Below are positions 17,761 through 24,877 of a stretch of 64,000 nucleotides of DNA, piece by piece. This DNA is from Streptomyces noursei (lineage in GTDB: Bacteria > Actinomycetota > Actinomycetes > Streptomycetales > Streptomycetaceae). The stretch's first letter is position 1, and every line of letters starts with the position of its first letter. The notes below the pieces were generated by a model. It worked only from the letters and a program-made list of their open reading frames with translations, did no database searches and had not been told where the DNA came from. The stretch lies in contig NZ_LWBU01000179.1 in the NCBI RefSeq assembly GCF_001646665.1, positions 239,327 through 303,326 on the forward strand. The letters are read 5' to 3'. The position numbers and the translations under genes were made by a program.

Positions 17761-18555
17761 CTACTCCCCTTCCTGTTTCGCGTCCTGTTCCGGTGCGGAC
17801 GGTGCGGGTTCCTCCGCGGACGGCACGGGTTCCTCCGCGGACGGCACGGGCCGGATCAGCGGCGGGTACAGCACCGTCCTCGGCCCGGCCCGGTACAGCC
17901 GCGCGGGCCGTCCTCCCGTGGTCCTGCGCGCCGGGCCGGCGGGGACGATGAATCCCTTGACGGCCTGGACCTTCCGGTAGAAATTGCGGGTGTCGAGCTC
18001 GGTTCCCCAGACCGCCTCGTACACCTGCTGCAACTCGGTGATGGTGAAGAGTTCCGCGCAGAACGCCGTGGCGAGCGCCGAGTGTTCGAGCTTGGTACGC
18101 GCCCGTTCGACCCCGTCCGTCACGATGCGGCGGTGGTCGAAGGCCAGTTCCACCGCACCGGACAGCACGGCCTCCACGGGGACCCAGGCGGCATCCGAGG
18201 CGTCCGTTCCCGCGACCGGTTCGGGGAGTCCCGGCGCGATCGCCAGATGCGCCACGGAGACGACCCGCCCGCGAGGATCACGGCCGGTCGCCCCGTAGAC
18301 GGCCAGTTGCTCGAGGTGCACACACTCGGCGACGAGAGCGGTTTCCTCGCTCAGCTCACGATGGGCGGCGTCCAGGATCTCCTCACCGGCGTGCCCGAGG
18401 AATCCGCCGGGCAGAGCCGGCATGCCTTGGAAGGGATCCTCGCCCCGCTCCACGAGCAGGACGCACAACCGCCCCTCACGCAGCGTCAGGATCACCAGGT
18501 CCACCGTCAGCAGCACGGGTGTGGGTGACCACTCGTCAACTTGCATGGGCAACAC
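17761..18555 (-). CDS. NrtR-like transcriptional regulator: NUDIX domain plus winged helix
   Basis: A 264-residue protein. Residues 11-150 form a NUDIX domain with a slightly altered box (GHAGEEILDAAHRELSEETA). Residues about 165-235 match the NrtR-type winged helix (FTITELQQVYEAVWG, then LDTRNFYRKVQAVKGFI). In NrtR proteins the NUDIX domain senses ADP-ribose or related NAD metabolites and the winged helix binds the operator; the box here deviates at the usual EExG position, so sensing rather than hydrolysis is plausible. The C-terminus has repeated PSAEEPV units. The start is GTG 18555 with AGGA 11 bases upstream, or ATG 18546. It is the first gene of the operon and is likely to autoregulate it. 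Confidence 0.85.
   Translation of the reverse strand: MLPMQVDEWSPTPVLLTVDLVILTLREGRLCVLLVERGEDPFQGMPALPGGFLGHAGEEILDAAHRELSEETALVAECVHLEQLAVYGATGRDPRGRVVSVAHLAIAPGLPEPVAGTDASDAAWVPVEAVLSGAVELAFDHRRIVTDGVERARTKLEHSALATAFCAELFTITELQQVYEAVWGTELDTRNFYRKVQAVKGFIVPAGPARRTTGGRPARLYRAGPRTVLYPPLIRPVPSAEEPVPSAEEPAPSAPEQDAKQEGE
17805..17850. repeat. 21-bp tandem repeat in the NUDIX regulator tail
   Basis: A 21-base unit occurs twice in perfect copies (17805-17825 and 17826-17846) plus 4 bases of a third. It encodes seven-residue PSAEEPV-type repeats at the protein's C-terminus. The unit length is a multiple of three, so copy-number change would keep the frame. Confidence 0.85.
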
Positions 18556-18568
18556 CGCACTTCGGTTC

Positions 18569-18584
18569 CTGTCAGTTTAACAAG
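18569..18584 (-). promoter_or_regulatory. Possible promoter/operator upstream of the NUDIX-nucleosidase operon
   Basis: CTTGTTAAACTGACAG (minus-strand reading) is an unusually A/T-rich patch 14-29 bases upstream of the regulator's start. It could be the NrtR-type operator or part of a promoter. The symmetry is weak, so this is tentative. Confidence 0.3.
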
Positions 18585-18754
18585 AAGGGTCGCACGAAGG
18601 CCTCCAGTGCGGTATGGCGGAGCGGGACGGAATGACCCGGGAGACGCGACGGCACCGGGGGCCGCGTCAGCGCGCCCGGCATTGCCCGGCGGCGGCCCGT
18701 CCGGCGGTCGCCGGCAGCCCCTCCGGTGTCGGAGGCCCGCCCTAGAGTGCCGCC

Positions 18755-19294
18755 ATGGGAAGCGATGTGTCACCGGTACGTATCGAGGCGTGGTCGGAGC
18801 GGGACCTCGACCTCCTCCGGGCCGTCAACGCGCCGGAGCTGATGGAGCACCTGGGGGGTCCCGAGACCGAGGAGCAGCTGGTCAAACGGCACCAGCGGTA
18901 CGTCGACCTGAGCGGGGACCGGACGGGCGCGGGGCGGATGTTCCGGATCGTCCTGCTGCCGGAGGAGGTGCCGGTGGGCGTGATCGGGTTCTGGGAGCAG
19001 ACCTGGGACGGCATACGGGTCTACGAGACCGGCTGGACGGTCCTGGGCGGTTTCCAGGGGCGAGGGGTGGCGACCGCGGCCACGGCGGCCGTGGTGGACC
19101 GGGCCCGTGCGGCGCGCAAGCACCGCTACCTGCACGCCTTCCCCTCCGTGGACAACGGCGCGTCGAACGCGGTGTGCCGGAAGGCGGGCTTCGCGCTGCT
19201 GGGAGAGCGCGACTTCGAGTATCCGCCGGGTCACCTGCTGCGCACCAACGACTGGCGGCTGGATCTCAAGGCGGGCCCTCCACCGGCGAGTTAA
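18755..19294 (+). CDS. GNAT-family N-acetyltransferase
   Basis: A 179-residue protein with a GNAT fold: ARM-like start (VRIEAWSERDLDLLRAVNAPEL), a central strand PVGVIGFWEQTW, and the acetyl-CoA loop GGFQGRGVATAATAAVV (motif A, R/Q-x-x-G-x-G/A), ending with FPSVDNGASNAVCRKAGFALLGE. It transfers an acetyl group to an unknown amine, in the RimJ/RimL-like manner. A TAGAGT hexamer (18743-18748) ends 6 bases before the ATG and no ribosome site is present, so the transcript is probably leaderless. It diverges from the NUDIX operon. Confidence 0.9.
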   Translation: MGSDVSPVRIEAWSERDLDLLRAVNAPELMEHLGGPETEEQLVKRHQRYVDLSGDRTGAGRMFRIVLLPEEVPVGVIGFWEQTWDGIRVYETGWTVLGGFQGRGVATAATAAVVDRARAARKHRYLHAFPSVDNGASNAVCRKAGFALLGERDFEYPPGHLLRTNDWRLDLKAGPPPAS

Positions 19295-19318
19295 TGGCTT
19301 AGGGTCGACAAACCATTA
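19292..19318. promoter_or_regulatory. Inverted-repeat candidate operator upstream of the metallophosphoesterase
   Basis: TAATGG at 19292-19297 and CCATTA at 19313-19318 are complementary, and pairing continues inward (TT/AA) after one mismatch. The repeat overlaps the stop codon of the acetyltransferase gene and lies 38 bases before the next ATG. Confidence 0.5.
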
Positions 19319-19355
19319 GGTGCCGCCCGGCGCCGCCACCGGAGGGGGCTCTCCC

Positions 19356-20105
19356 ATGCTGCTGGCCCACATCAGCGACCTGCATCTCGACGGCACGGAA
19401 CGCGCGACGGAGCGGTCCGCCCGCGTCGTCGCGTACCTCCGGAGCATGACGCAACGGCCCGACGCGGTCCTGGTCACGGGCGACATCGCCGATCACGGCG
19501 CACCCGGCGAGTACGCCGAGGCGGCGCGCCTGCTGGGCACCCTGGACGTCCCCGTCCTCACCTGCCCGGGCAACCACGACGAGCGCGCCGCGTACCGCAA
19601 GGGGCTGCTGGGCGACACCGAGGGGGGCACCGGGCCGGTCAACCGGCTCCACCACGTGGCCGGGCACGCGCTGCTGCTGTGCGACTCGACCGTCCCGGGC
19701 GAGGACGCGGGCCTCCTCGGCGACGAGACGCTCGACTGGCTGGCCCGCACCCTGGACGGGCCGGCCCGAGGGGTCCCGGCGCTCGTGGCGTTCCACCACC
19801 CGCCGACCCTCCTGCACCACCCGTACATCGACTCCCTGAATCTCGCGGACGCGGACCGGTTCGCCACCGTGCTGGAGGGGCGGCCCCAGGTGCGGGCCGT
19901 ACTGACCGGCCACGCCCACACGCCGGCGGCCACGACCTTCGCGGGCCGCCCGCTGCTGGTGGCGCCGGGCGTCGTCTCGACGCTGCGCCTGCCGTGGGAG
20001 AGCGGGGACGGCGTCACGCACAGGACGGCTCCGCCCGGAGTGGCGTTCCACGTGGTGGAGCCGGACGGCGGCCCGGTGACGACGCACTTCCGGGTCGTGG
20101 CGTAG
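19356..20105 (+). CDS. Calcineurin-like metallophosphoesterase (CpdA-type)
   Basis: A 249-residue enzyme with all blocks of the metallophosphoesterase fold: HISDLHLDG, LVTGDIADHG, CPGNHDERA, AFHHPPT and LTGHAHTPAA. These residues bind the two-metal centre. The layout resembles 3',5'-cAMP phosphodiesterase CpdA and the class III nucleotide phosphodiesterases, but the true substrate is unknown. The start is ATG 19356 with GGAGGGGG upstream (19341-19348); an open extension to GTG 19320 lacks a ribosome site. It is probably a single gene, controlled through the inverted repeat just upstream. Confidence 0.88.
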   Translation: MLLAHISDLHLDGTERATERSARVVAYLRSMTQRPDAVLVTGDIADHGAPGEYAEAARLLGTLDVPVLTCPGNHDERAAYRKGLLGDTEGGTGPVNRLHHVAGHALLLCDSTVPGEDAGLLGDETLDWLARTLDGPARGVPALVAFHHPPTLLHHPYIDSLNLADADRFATVLEGRPQVRAVLTGHAHTPAATTFAGRPLLVAPGVVSTLRLPWESGDGVTHRTAPPGVAFHVVEPDGGPVTTHFRVVA

Positions 20106-20179
20106 GCGCAGGGGCACGACGACGGCAGGGCGGCGGGGGCGTAATCGGGTTGACCCGCCGCCCCGCAGCACGGATATTC

Positions 20180-20212
20180 ATCTGCGTAGCGCAGCTAATG
20201 CGTGACGCAGAT
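20180..20212. promoter_or_regulatory. 33-bp inverted-repeat operator upstream of the NmrA-like gene
   Basis: ATCTGCGT at 20180-20187 and ACGCAGAT at 20205-20212 are exact complements, and after two mismatched positions CGCA (20190-20193) pairs with TGCG (20199-20202). The site is 46 bases before the ATG at 20259. The size and symmetry suit a dimeric winged-helix repressor (HxlR/MarR type), but no such gene is adjacent in the usual divergent position. Confidence 0.7.
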
Positions 20213-20258
20213 GACTTCGCGGCCGCCGGCCGCCGCACCCTCAAGGAGCACGCCCACC

Positions 20259-21110
20259 ATGACCCTCCTCGTCACCGGGAGCCGGGGCCGCGTCGGCTCC
20301 GCCCTGATCGACCTCCTCCACGGCCACGGCGTCCGGGTGCGGGCCGGCTCGGCGGACCCCACCGGCCTCACCCCGCCCGCCGGTGTCGCGACCGTCCGGT
20401 GCGACCTGGGCGATCCCGGGACGTTCCCCGCCGCCCTCGACGGCGCCGACTCCGTGTTCCTGTACGCCGACCCGCGGCACGCCGACGCGTTCGCCGCCGA
20501 GGCCCGCGCCGCCGGGGTCCGGCACATCGTGCTGCTCTCCTCCAGTTCCGTCCTGTCGCCCGACGCCGAGGCCAACCCGATCGCCGCCTCCCATCTCGCC
20601 GTCGAGAGGGCGCTGGCCGCCGCGTCGGCCGACGGCTCGTTCGACGTCACATACCTCCAGCCGGGCGCGTTCGCGACCAACGCCCTGCAGTGGGCACCCG
20701 CGATACGGACGGCGGGCGTCGTGGACCTCCCGTACCCGGAGGCGGTCGGTGACCCGATCCACGAGGCGGACGTCGCGGCCGTGGCGTACACCGCGCTGAC
20801 CGACGACCGGCTGCGCGGCTCCTCGTACGTCCTGACCGGCCCCGAGGCCCTCACCTTCGCCGAGCAGCTGACGATCATCGGGCGGGCCGCCGGGCGGCGG
20901 ATCGGCATCGGCACCGTCACGCCGGAGGAGTGGAAGGCGTCGGTCGCGCCGTACGTGCCGGCGGAGTTCGCCGACGCGCTGCTCGACCACTGGAGCGCCT
21001 GCGCGGCGGGGCCGGTGCCGCTGACCCGGACCGTGGAGGAGCTGACCGGCCGCCCGGCCCGGACCTTCGCCCGGTGGGCGGCCGACCACGCCGGCGCCTT
21101 CCGCGGCTGA
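20259..21110 (+). CDS. NmrA-like NAD(P)-binding atypical short-chain reductase
   Basis: A 283-residue Rossmann-fold protein. It begins LLVTGSRGRVGSALIDLL, the GxxGxxG dinucleotide site of the atypical SDR/NmrA group, followed by GADSVFLYADPRHADAF and HIVLLSSSSVLSP. The C-terminal part (LTGPEALTFAEQLTIIGRAAGR) is typical of NAD(P)H quinone-reductase-like or redox-sensing family members. The start at ATG 20259 is set by AAGGAG at 20243-20248. The strong operator upstream suggests inducible expression, perhaps by an electrophile or quinone, as seen for HxlR-controlled relatives; that link is inference. Confidence 0.85.
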   Translation: MTLLVTGSRGRVGSALIDLLHGHGVRVRAGSADPTGLTPPAGVATVRCDLGDPGTFPAALDGADSVFLYADPRHADAFAAEARAAGVRHIVLLSSSSVLSPDAEANPIAASHLAVERALAAASADGSFDVTYLQPGAFATNALQWAPAIRTAGVVDLPYPEAVGDPIHEADVAAVAYTALTDDRLRGSSYVLTGPEALTFAEQLTIIGRAAGRRIGIGTVTPEEWKASVAPYVPAEFADALLDHWSACAAGPVPLTRTVEELTGRPARTFARWAADHAGAFRG

Positions 21111-21155
21111 GCCGGGGGCGCGGAAACTCCTGGCTGGTCCGTCGCGCCCGGTGGC

Positions 21156-21902
21156 ATGCTGAACCCCGTGAACGGACCGGAGATCCACATCAGTTTCGCG
21201 CCCCGCCTCGGGCTCTTCGTCGCCGCCCGGCACCGGGCCGGCCGCTCCGCCGTGGTCACCGACGGGGCGTCGACCCTCGGCCACGTCGTCGAGTCGCTCG
21301 GCGTCCCCCTCACCGAGGCGGGCCGGCTGCTGGTGGACGGTCGGCCGGTCACGCCCGCGCACGTCCCGGCGGCGGGCGAGCACGTCGAGGTGCTGGGCGT
21401 CGAGCGGCCCCAGCCGGTGCCCGGGGCGCCGCTCCGGTTCCTGCTCGACGTCCACCTCGGCACCCTGGCCCGCCGGCTGCGGCTGCTCGGCGTGGACGCG
21501 GCGTACGAGAGCGAGGACATCGGCGACCCGGCGCTGGCCGCCTGGTCGGCGCGGGAGCGGCGGGTGCTCCTCTCGCGCGACCGGGGACTGCTGCGGCGGC
21601 GCGAACTGTGGGCGGGCGCGTACATCTACAGCGACCAGCCGGACGAGCAGTTGCGGGACGTGCTGGAGCGGTTCGCCCCGCAGCTCGCCCCCTGGAAGCG
21701 CTGCACCGCCTGCAACGGCCCGCTCACCGACGCCGACAAGGACGCGGTGCGCGAGCGGTTGGAGCAGGGGACGCGACGTACGTACGACGTCTTCGCGCAG
21801 TGCACGGAGTGCGACCGGGTGTACTGGCGCGGCGCGCACCACGCCCGGCTGGAGGCGATCGTGGAGAACGCGCTGCGCGAGTTCGGCGGCGCGGCGGCCT
21901 AG
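21156..21902 (+). CDS. Mut7-C RNase domain protein with N-terminal ubiquitin-like fold
   Basis: A 248-residue protein (from ATG 21156; GTG 21168 fits a leaderless start because a CATGCT hexamer lies just upstream). Residues about 10-85 form the Mut7-C ubiquitin-like (ThiS-type) domain ending VEVLGVERP. Residues 90-240 are the PIN-fold Mut7-C RNase: RFLLDVHLGTLARRLRLLG with the first acidic residue, VLLSRDRGLLRR, and a zinc ribbon with CTACNGPL and CTECDRVYW. It is probably a metal-dependent ribonuclease of unknown target. The stop overlaps that of the convergent MarR gene by 4 bases. Confidence 0.9.
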   Translation: MLNPVNGPEIHISFAPRLGLFVAARHRAGRSAVVTDGASTLGHVVESLGVPLTEAGRLLVDGRPVTPAHVPAAGEHVEVLGVERPQPVPGAPLRFLLDVHLGTLARRLRLLGVDAAYESEDIGDPALAAWSARERRVLLSRDRGLLRRRELWAGAYIYSDQPDEQLRDVLERFAPQLAPWKRCTACNGPLTDADKDAVRERLEQGTRRTYDVFAQCTECDRVYWRGAHHARLEAIVENALREFGGAAA

Positions 21903-22435
21903 GTCGTGTCCGGGGCGCCGCGGGCCGGGCGGGACTTCGCGGACTCGGACGCGGACGCGGCCCGGCCGGCGGGCGGCTCCGCGCGGAGCCGCTCGATCTG
22001 CGCGGCGCCTAGCTCGACGGTGCGCCGCATGTGGGTGGTGAGGAAGGCCAGCTGCTCATCGGTGTAGGCGTCGAACATCGCCTCCCAGGGGGCGTTCAGC
22101 CGCTCCCACAGCGCGCCGAGCTCGGCCATCCGCTCGGGCACGGTGGCCACCAGCACCCGTCGCCGGTCCCGGGCGTCGCGCTCGCGCGTGACATACCCGG
22201 CCCGCTCCAGCCGGTCGACGAGCCGGGTCGCGGAGCCGGTGGTGAGCCCGGTCAGCCCGGCGATCCGGCCGGTGGTGACGGGTTCCCGCTCCAGGGCGAG
22301 CAGGTTGAGGCACTGCACGTCGGTGGGGTGCAGCCCCACGTGATCGGCGACGGCCTGGTTGAACAGGGCGTAAGCGGCCATGTGACGGCGGGCCGCACCG
22401 GACAGCTCGGCCATCAGCCGCTTCCTTGGCACCAT
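21899..22435 (-). CDS. MarR-family transcriptional regulator
   Basis: A 178-residue winged-helix protein with the canonical MarR core: YALFNQAVADHVGLHPTDVQCLNLL, the recognition region TGRIAGLTGLTTGSATRLVDRLE and the wing YVTRERDARDRRRVLV. It would act as a dimer on a palindromic operator. The minus-strand TAGACT hexamer (22441-22446) ends 5-6 bases before ATG 22435 with no ribosome site, so the mRNA looks leaderless. The last residues (RPARGAPDTT) are encoded by a short repeat also found at 43.6 kb. No regulated gene is adjacent in the standard divergent arrangement, except perhaps the TetR/monooxygenase unit. Confidence 0.9.
   Translation of the reverse strand: MVPRKRLMAELSGAARRHMAAYALFNQAVADHVGLHPTDVQCLNLLALEREPVTTGRIAGLTGLTTGSATRLVDRLERAGYVTRERDARDRRRVLVATVPERMAELGALWERLNAPWEAMFDAYTDEQLAFLTTHMRRTVELGAAQIERLRAEPPAGRAASASESAKSRPARGAPDTT
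21900..21944. repeat. Short element-end remnant shared with 43580-43610
   Basis: TAGGTCGTGTCCG at 21900-21912 also occurs at 43580-43592. The 23 bases at 21922-21944, read on the minus strand, match 43588-43610 with one mismatch. At both places the TAG is used as a stop codon. It looks like the collapsed ends of a mobile element. Confidence 0.55.
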
Positions 22436-22525
22436 GCCGGGAGTCTACGGAAACCGCCGCCAGGGGAGTGCCCGCACAGGCGTCCGCCCTGGGGGCGGTC
22501 CGGGCGTGACCGTGCGGACACGGAC

Positions 22526-22623
22526 AAGGGCTCCACGATCCAGGGCTGTACGAATCAGGGCTGTACGAATCAGAGCTCCCGCGCGGTCAGGGCTCCCGCA
22601 CGAATCAGGGCTCCCGCGCGGTC
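22526..22623. repeat. Imperfect 15-18 bp tandem repeats running into the TetR stop
   Basis: Units beginning AGGGCTGTACGAATC or AGGGCTCCCGCGCGGTC recur from 22526 to 22623 (for example 22542-22556 and 22557-22571 are identical). The TetR gene's stop codon at 22605-22607 lies inside the array, so its last residues derive from repeat sequence. Confidence 0.75.
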
Positions 22624-23165
22624 AGGTACCGCTGCACGGTCGGCGCCAGCCAGGCGACCACCTCCTCGCGCGTCATCCCGACGGCCGGCGGCAGCCGCAG
22701 CACGTACCTGGCCATGGCCATGCCGAGGATCTGGGAGGCGACGAGCGCCGCGCGGCGCGGGGCGTCGGCCGGGTCGGGGCACACCCCGGCCGCGATGGGG
22801 CCGAGCTGCGCCCGGAAGACGTCGCGCATCCGCTCGGCGCCCGCCTCGTTGGTGACGCCGACCCGCAGCACACCCGTCATCACGTCGTCCTCCTCCCAGC
22901 GTTCGAGGAAGTGCGAGACGAGGACCGCGCCGATGTGCGTGGCGGGCAGGGCCCCGACCTCGGGCAGGCGGAGGTCTATCTCGGAGGCGGCGGCGAACAG
23001 CCCCTCCTTGTTGCCGTAGTACCGCATCACCATCGAGGGGTCGATCCCCGCGTCGCGGGCAATGGAGCGGATGGTGGCGCGCTCGTACCCGTCGGCGGCG
23101 AAGCGCTCCCGGGCGGCTTCGAGGATGGCGGCGCGGGTGGTGTCCGAGCGGCGCGGCGATGTCAT
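22605..23165 (-). CDS. TetR-family repressor, divergent to an FAD monooxygenase
   Basis: A 186-residue protein with the TetR N-terminal helix-turn-helix (TRAAILEAARERFAADGYERATIRSIARDAGIDPSMVMRYYGNKEGLF, residues about 9-57) and a C-terminal ligand-binding domain containing GVLRVGVTNEAGAERMRD. The divergent monooxygenase gene and three copies of CCAACAAGCGTTG between them indicate autoregulation and control of the monooxygenase. The ligand is probably an aromatic or a polyketide substrate of that enzyme (inference). Its last few codons lie in a tandem repeat, so the C-terminus may vary between strains. Confidence 0.92.
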   Translation of the reverse strand: MTSPRRSDTTRAAILEAARERFAADGYERATIRSIARDAGIDPSMVMRYYGNKEGLFAAASEIDLRLPEVGALPATHIGAVLVSHFLERWEEDDVMTGVLRVGVTNEAGAERMRDVFRAQLGPIAAGVCPDPADAPRRAALVASQILGMAMARYVLRLPPAVGMTREEVVAWLAPTVQRYLTAREP

Positions 23166-23181
23166 GCCAACAACTGTAGGC

Positions 23182-23250
23182 CCACAAGCGTTGACACGCC
23201 AGCACGGTCGGGCCTACCGTTGCCAACAAGCGTTGACCAACAAGCGTTGG
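23182..23250. promoter_or_regulatory. Three TetR operator copies between the TetR and FAD monooxygenase genes
   Basis: The core (C)CAACAAGCGTTG occurs at 23223-23235 and 23237-23250, the latter a perfect CCAAC-N4-GTTGG palindrome, and as CCACAAGCGTTGAC at 23182-23195. TTGACA at 23191-23196 with TACCGT at 23215-23220 (18-base spacer) could be the rightward promoter, overlapped by the first copy. Confidence 0.85.
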
Positions 23251-23358
23251 CAAACGGTGACCGACCACGGTCACCGGGGGGCACCCCCGCGGCTCCGCGA
23301 CACCGCGGCACCGCGTCGCACCTCGTCCCCGCACCGCCCGGACCACCGAGGAGCAGCC

Positions 23359-24777
23359 ATGAACGGCACGGCCGGCACGGACACCGACGTCATCGTCGTG
23401 GGCGCGGGCCCGACGGGACTACTGCTCGCGGGAGACCTCGCCTCCGCGGGCCTGAGCGTCACGGTCGTCGAACGGCGACCGCACGGGATCAGCAACCTGA
23501 CCCGCGCGTTCGGCGTGCACGCCCGCACGCTCGAACTGCTCGACGCCAGGGATCTGGCCGACGAGCTGGTGAAGACCGGCACCCGGCTCACGCGGCTGCG
23601 GCTCTTCCGCAGGCTCACGCTCGACCTGTCGCGGCTGCGTTCGCGGTTCCCCTTCCTGCTCATCACCCCGCAGTACGAGGTCGAGCGCCTGCTGGAGCGC
23701 CGCGCCGTCGCCGCCGGCGTGGACTTCCGGTACGGCGCCGAGCTGCGCGCCCTGGACCAGGACGCGGACACGGTGACCGCCGAGGTCGGGGCCGCGGACG
23801 GGACGGGGACCACGCTGCGGGCCCGCTACCTCGTCGGCGCCGACGGCCACCGCAGCGCCGTGCGCCGGGCACTGGGCCTGCCGTTCCCCGGCCGCTCGGT
23901 GATCCGCTCGATCGTGCTCGCCGACGTCCGCCTGGCCGAGGCGCCGGACGAGCTGATCGCCGCCGCCGGCTCCGGCGACACCTTCGCCTTCGTCGCCCCC
24001 TTCGGCGACGGCTGGTACCGCGTCATGGGCTGGGACCGCCACCGCCAGGTCGGCGACGGCGAGCCGGTCGACCTCGACGAGGTGCGCGAGATCGCCCGCC
24101 GCACCCTGGGCTCGGACCTCGGGATGCACGACGCCCGGTGGCTCTCCCGCTTCCACAGCGAGGAGCGCCAGGTCCCCGCGTACCGGACCGGCCGCGTGTT
24201 CCTCGCCGGGGACGCGGCGCACGTCCACTCCCCGGCCGGCGGACAGGGCCTGAACACCGGCCTCCAGGACGCGGCCAACCTCTCCTGGAAGCTCACCTCC
24301 GTCCTGCGCGGGGAGGCTTCCGACCCCGAGGACCTGCTCGACAGCTACCACCGCGAGCGGCACCCCGTGGGCGCGACGGTGCTGCGCAGCAGCGGCACCC
24401 TGGTGCGGCTCGCCATGGCCCGCGGCCCCCTGCAGCGCACGGTCCGCGCCCTGGGCGCCGGATTCATCAACGCCGTCCGCCCCGCCGCCGCCAGGGCCAT
24501 GGGCCAGATCACCGGCATCGGCATCGCGTACGGCGCCGGGCGCGGCGCCCACCGCCTGACCGGCCGCCGCGCCCCGGACATCGAGCTCACCGAAGGCCGG
24601 CTGTACGAACTGCTCCGGCGGGGCGAGTTCGTCCTCGTCGCCCCGCAGGGCGCCGCACCCCAGGGACCCCACACCCCCGTGCCGGGACGGGTCCTCCGGG
24701 CGAGCTGGGCGAACCGCGACCGGCAGGACACCCTGCTCGTCCGCCCCGACGGCTACATCGCCTGGGCCACGGACTGA
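23359..24777 (+). CDS. FAD-dependent aromatic monooxygenase (PheA/TfdB-like)
   Basis: A 472-residue flavoprotein with the FAD-binding GxGxxG (VIVVGAGPTGLLLAGDLA, residues about 10-27), the DG motif (LVGADGHRSAVRRALGL) and the GD motif (GRVFLAGDAAHVHSPAGGQG) of class A flavin hydroxylases. Such enzymes hydroxylate aromatic or polyketide substrates with NAD(P)H and O2. ATG 23359 is preceded by GAGGAG (23348-23353). It stands alone behind the TetR operators and is followed by a hairpin. The C-terminal thioredoxin-like domain seen in phenol hydroxylases seems short. It may serve detoxification or tailoring; no biosynthetic cluster is nearby. Confidence 0.92.
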   Translation: MNGTAGTDTDVIVVGAGPTGLLLAGDLASAGLSVTVVERRPHGISNLTRAFGVHARTLELLDARDLADELVKTGTRLTRLRLFRRLTLDLSRLRSRFPFLLITPQYEVERLLERRAVAAGVDFRYGAELRALDQDADTVTAEVGAADGTGTTLRARYLVGADGHRSAVRRALGLPFPGRSVIRSIVLADVRLAEAPDELIAAAGSGDTFAFVAPFGDGWYRVMGWDRHRQVGDGEPVDLDEVREIARRTLGSDLGMHDARWLSRFHSEERQVPAYRTGRVFLAGDAAHVHSPAGGQGLNTGLQDAANLSWKLTSVLRGEASDPEDLLDSYHRERHPVGATVLRSSGTLVRLAMARGPLQRTVRALGAGFINAVRPAAARAMGQITGIGIAYGAGRGAHRLTGRRAPDIELTEGRLYELLRRGEFVLVAPQGAAPQGPHTPVPGRVLRASWANRDRQDTLLVRPDGYIAWATD

Positions 24778-24790
24778 CCCTCACCGCAGC

Positions 24791-24820
24791 GGGACGGACA
24801 CCGGCCGGAGGTGCCGTCCC
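24791..24820 (+). terminator. Hairpin after the FAD monooxygenase gene
   Basis: GGGACGG at 24791-24797 pairs with CCGTCCC at 24814-24820, and CACC with GGTG inside. Part of it belongs to an 18-base direct repeat found at 24794-24811 and again at 24823-24840. Confidence 0.55.
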
Positions 24821-24877
24821 GTACGGACACCGGCCGGAGGGAACGCCCCGCACACCGCTCGCGGGCCCGCCGGCCGG

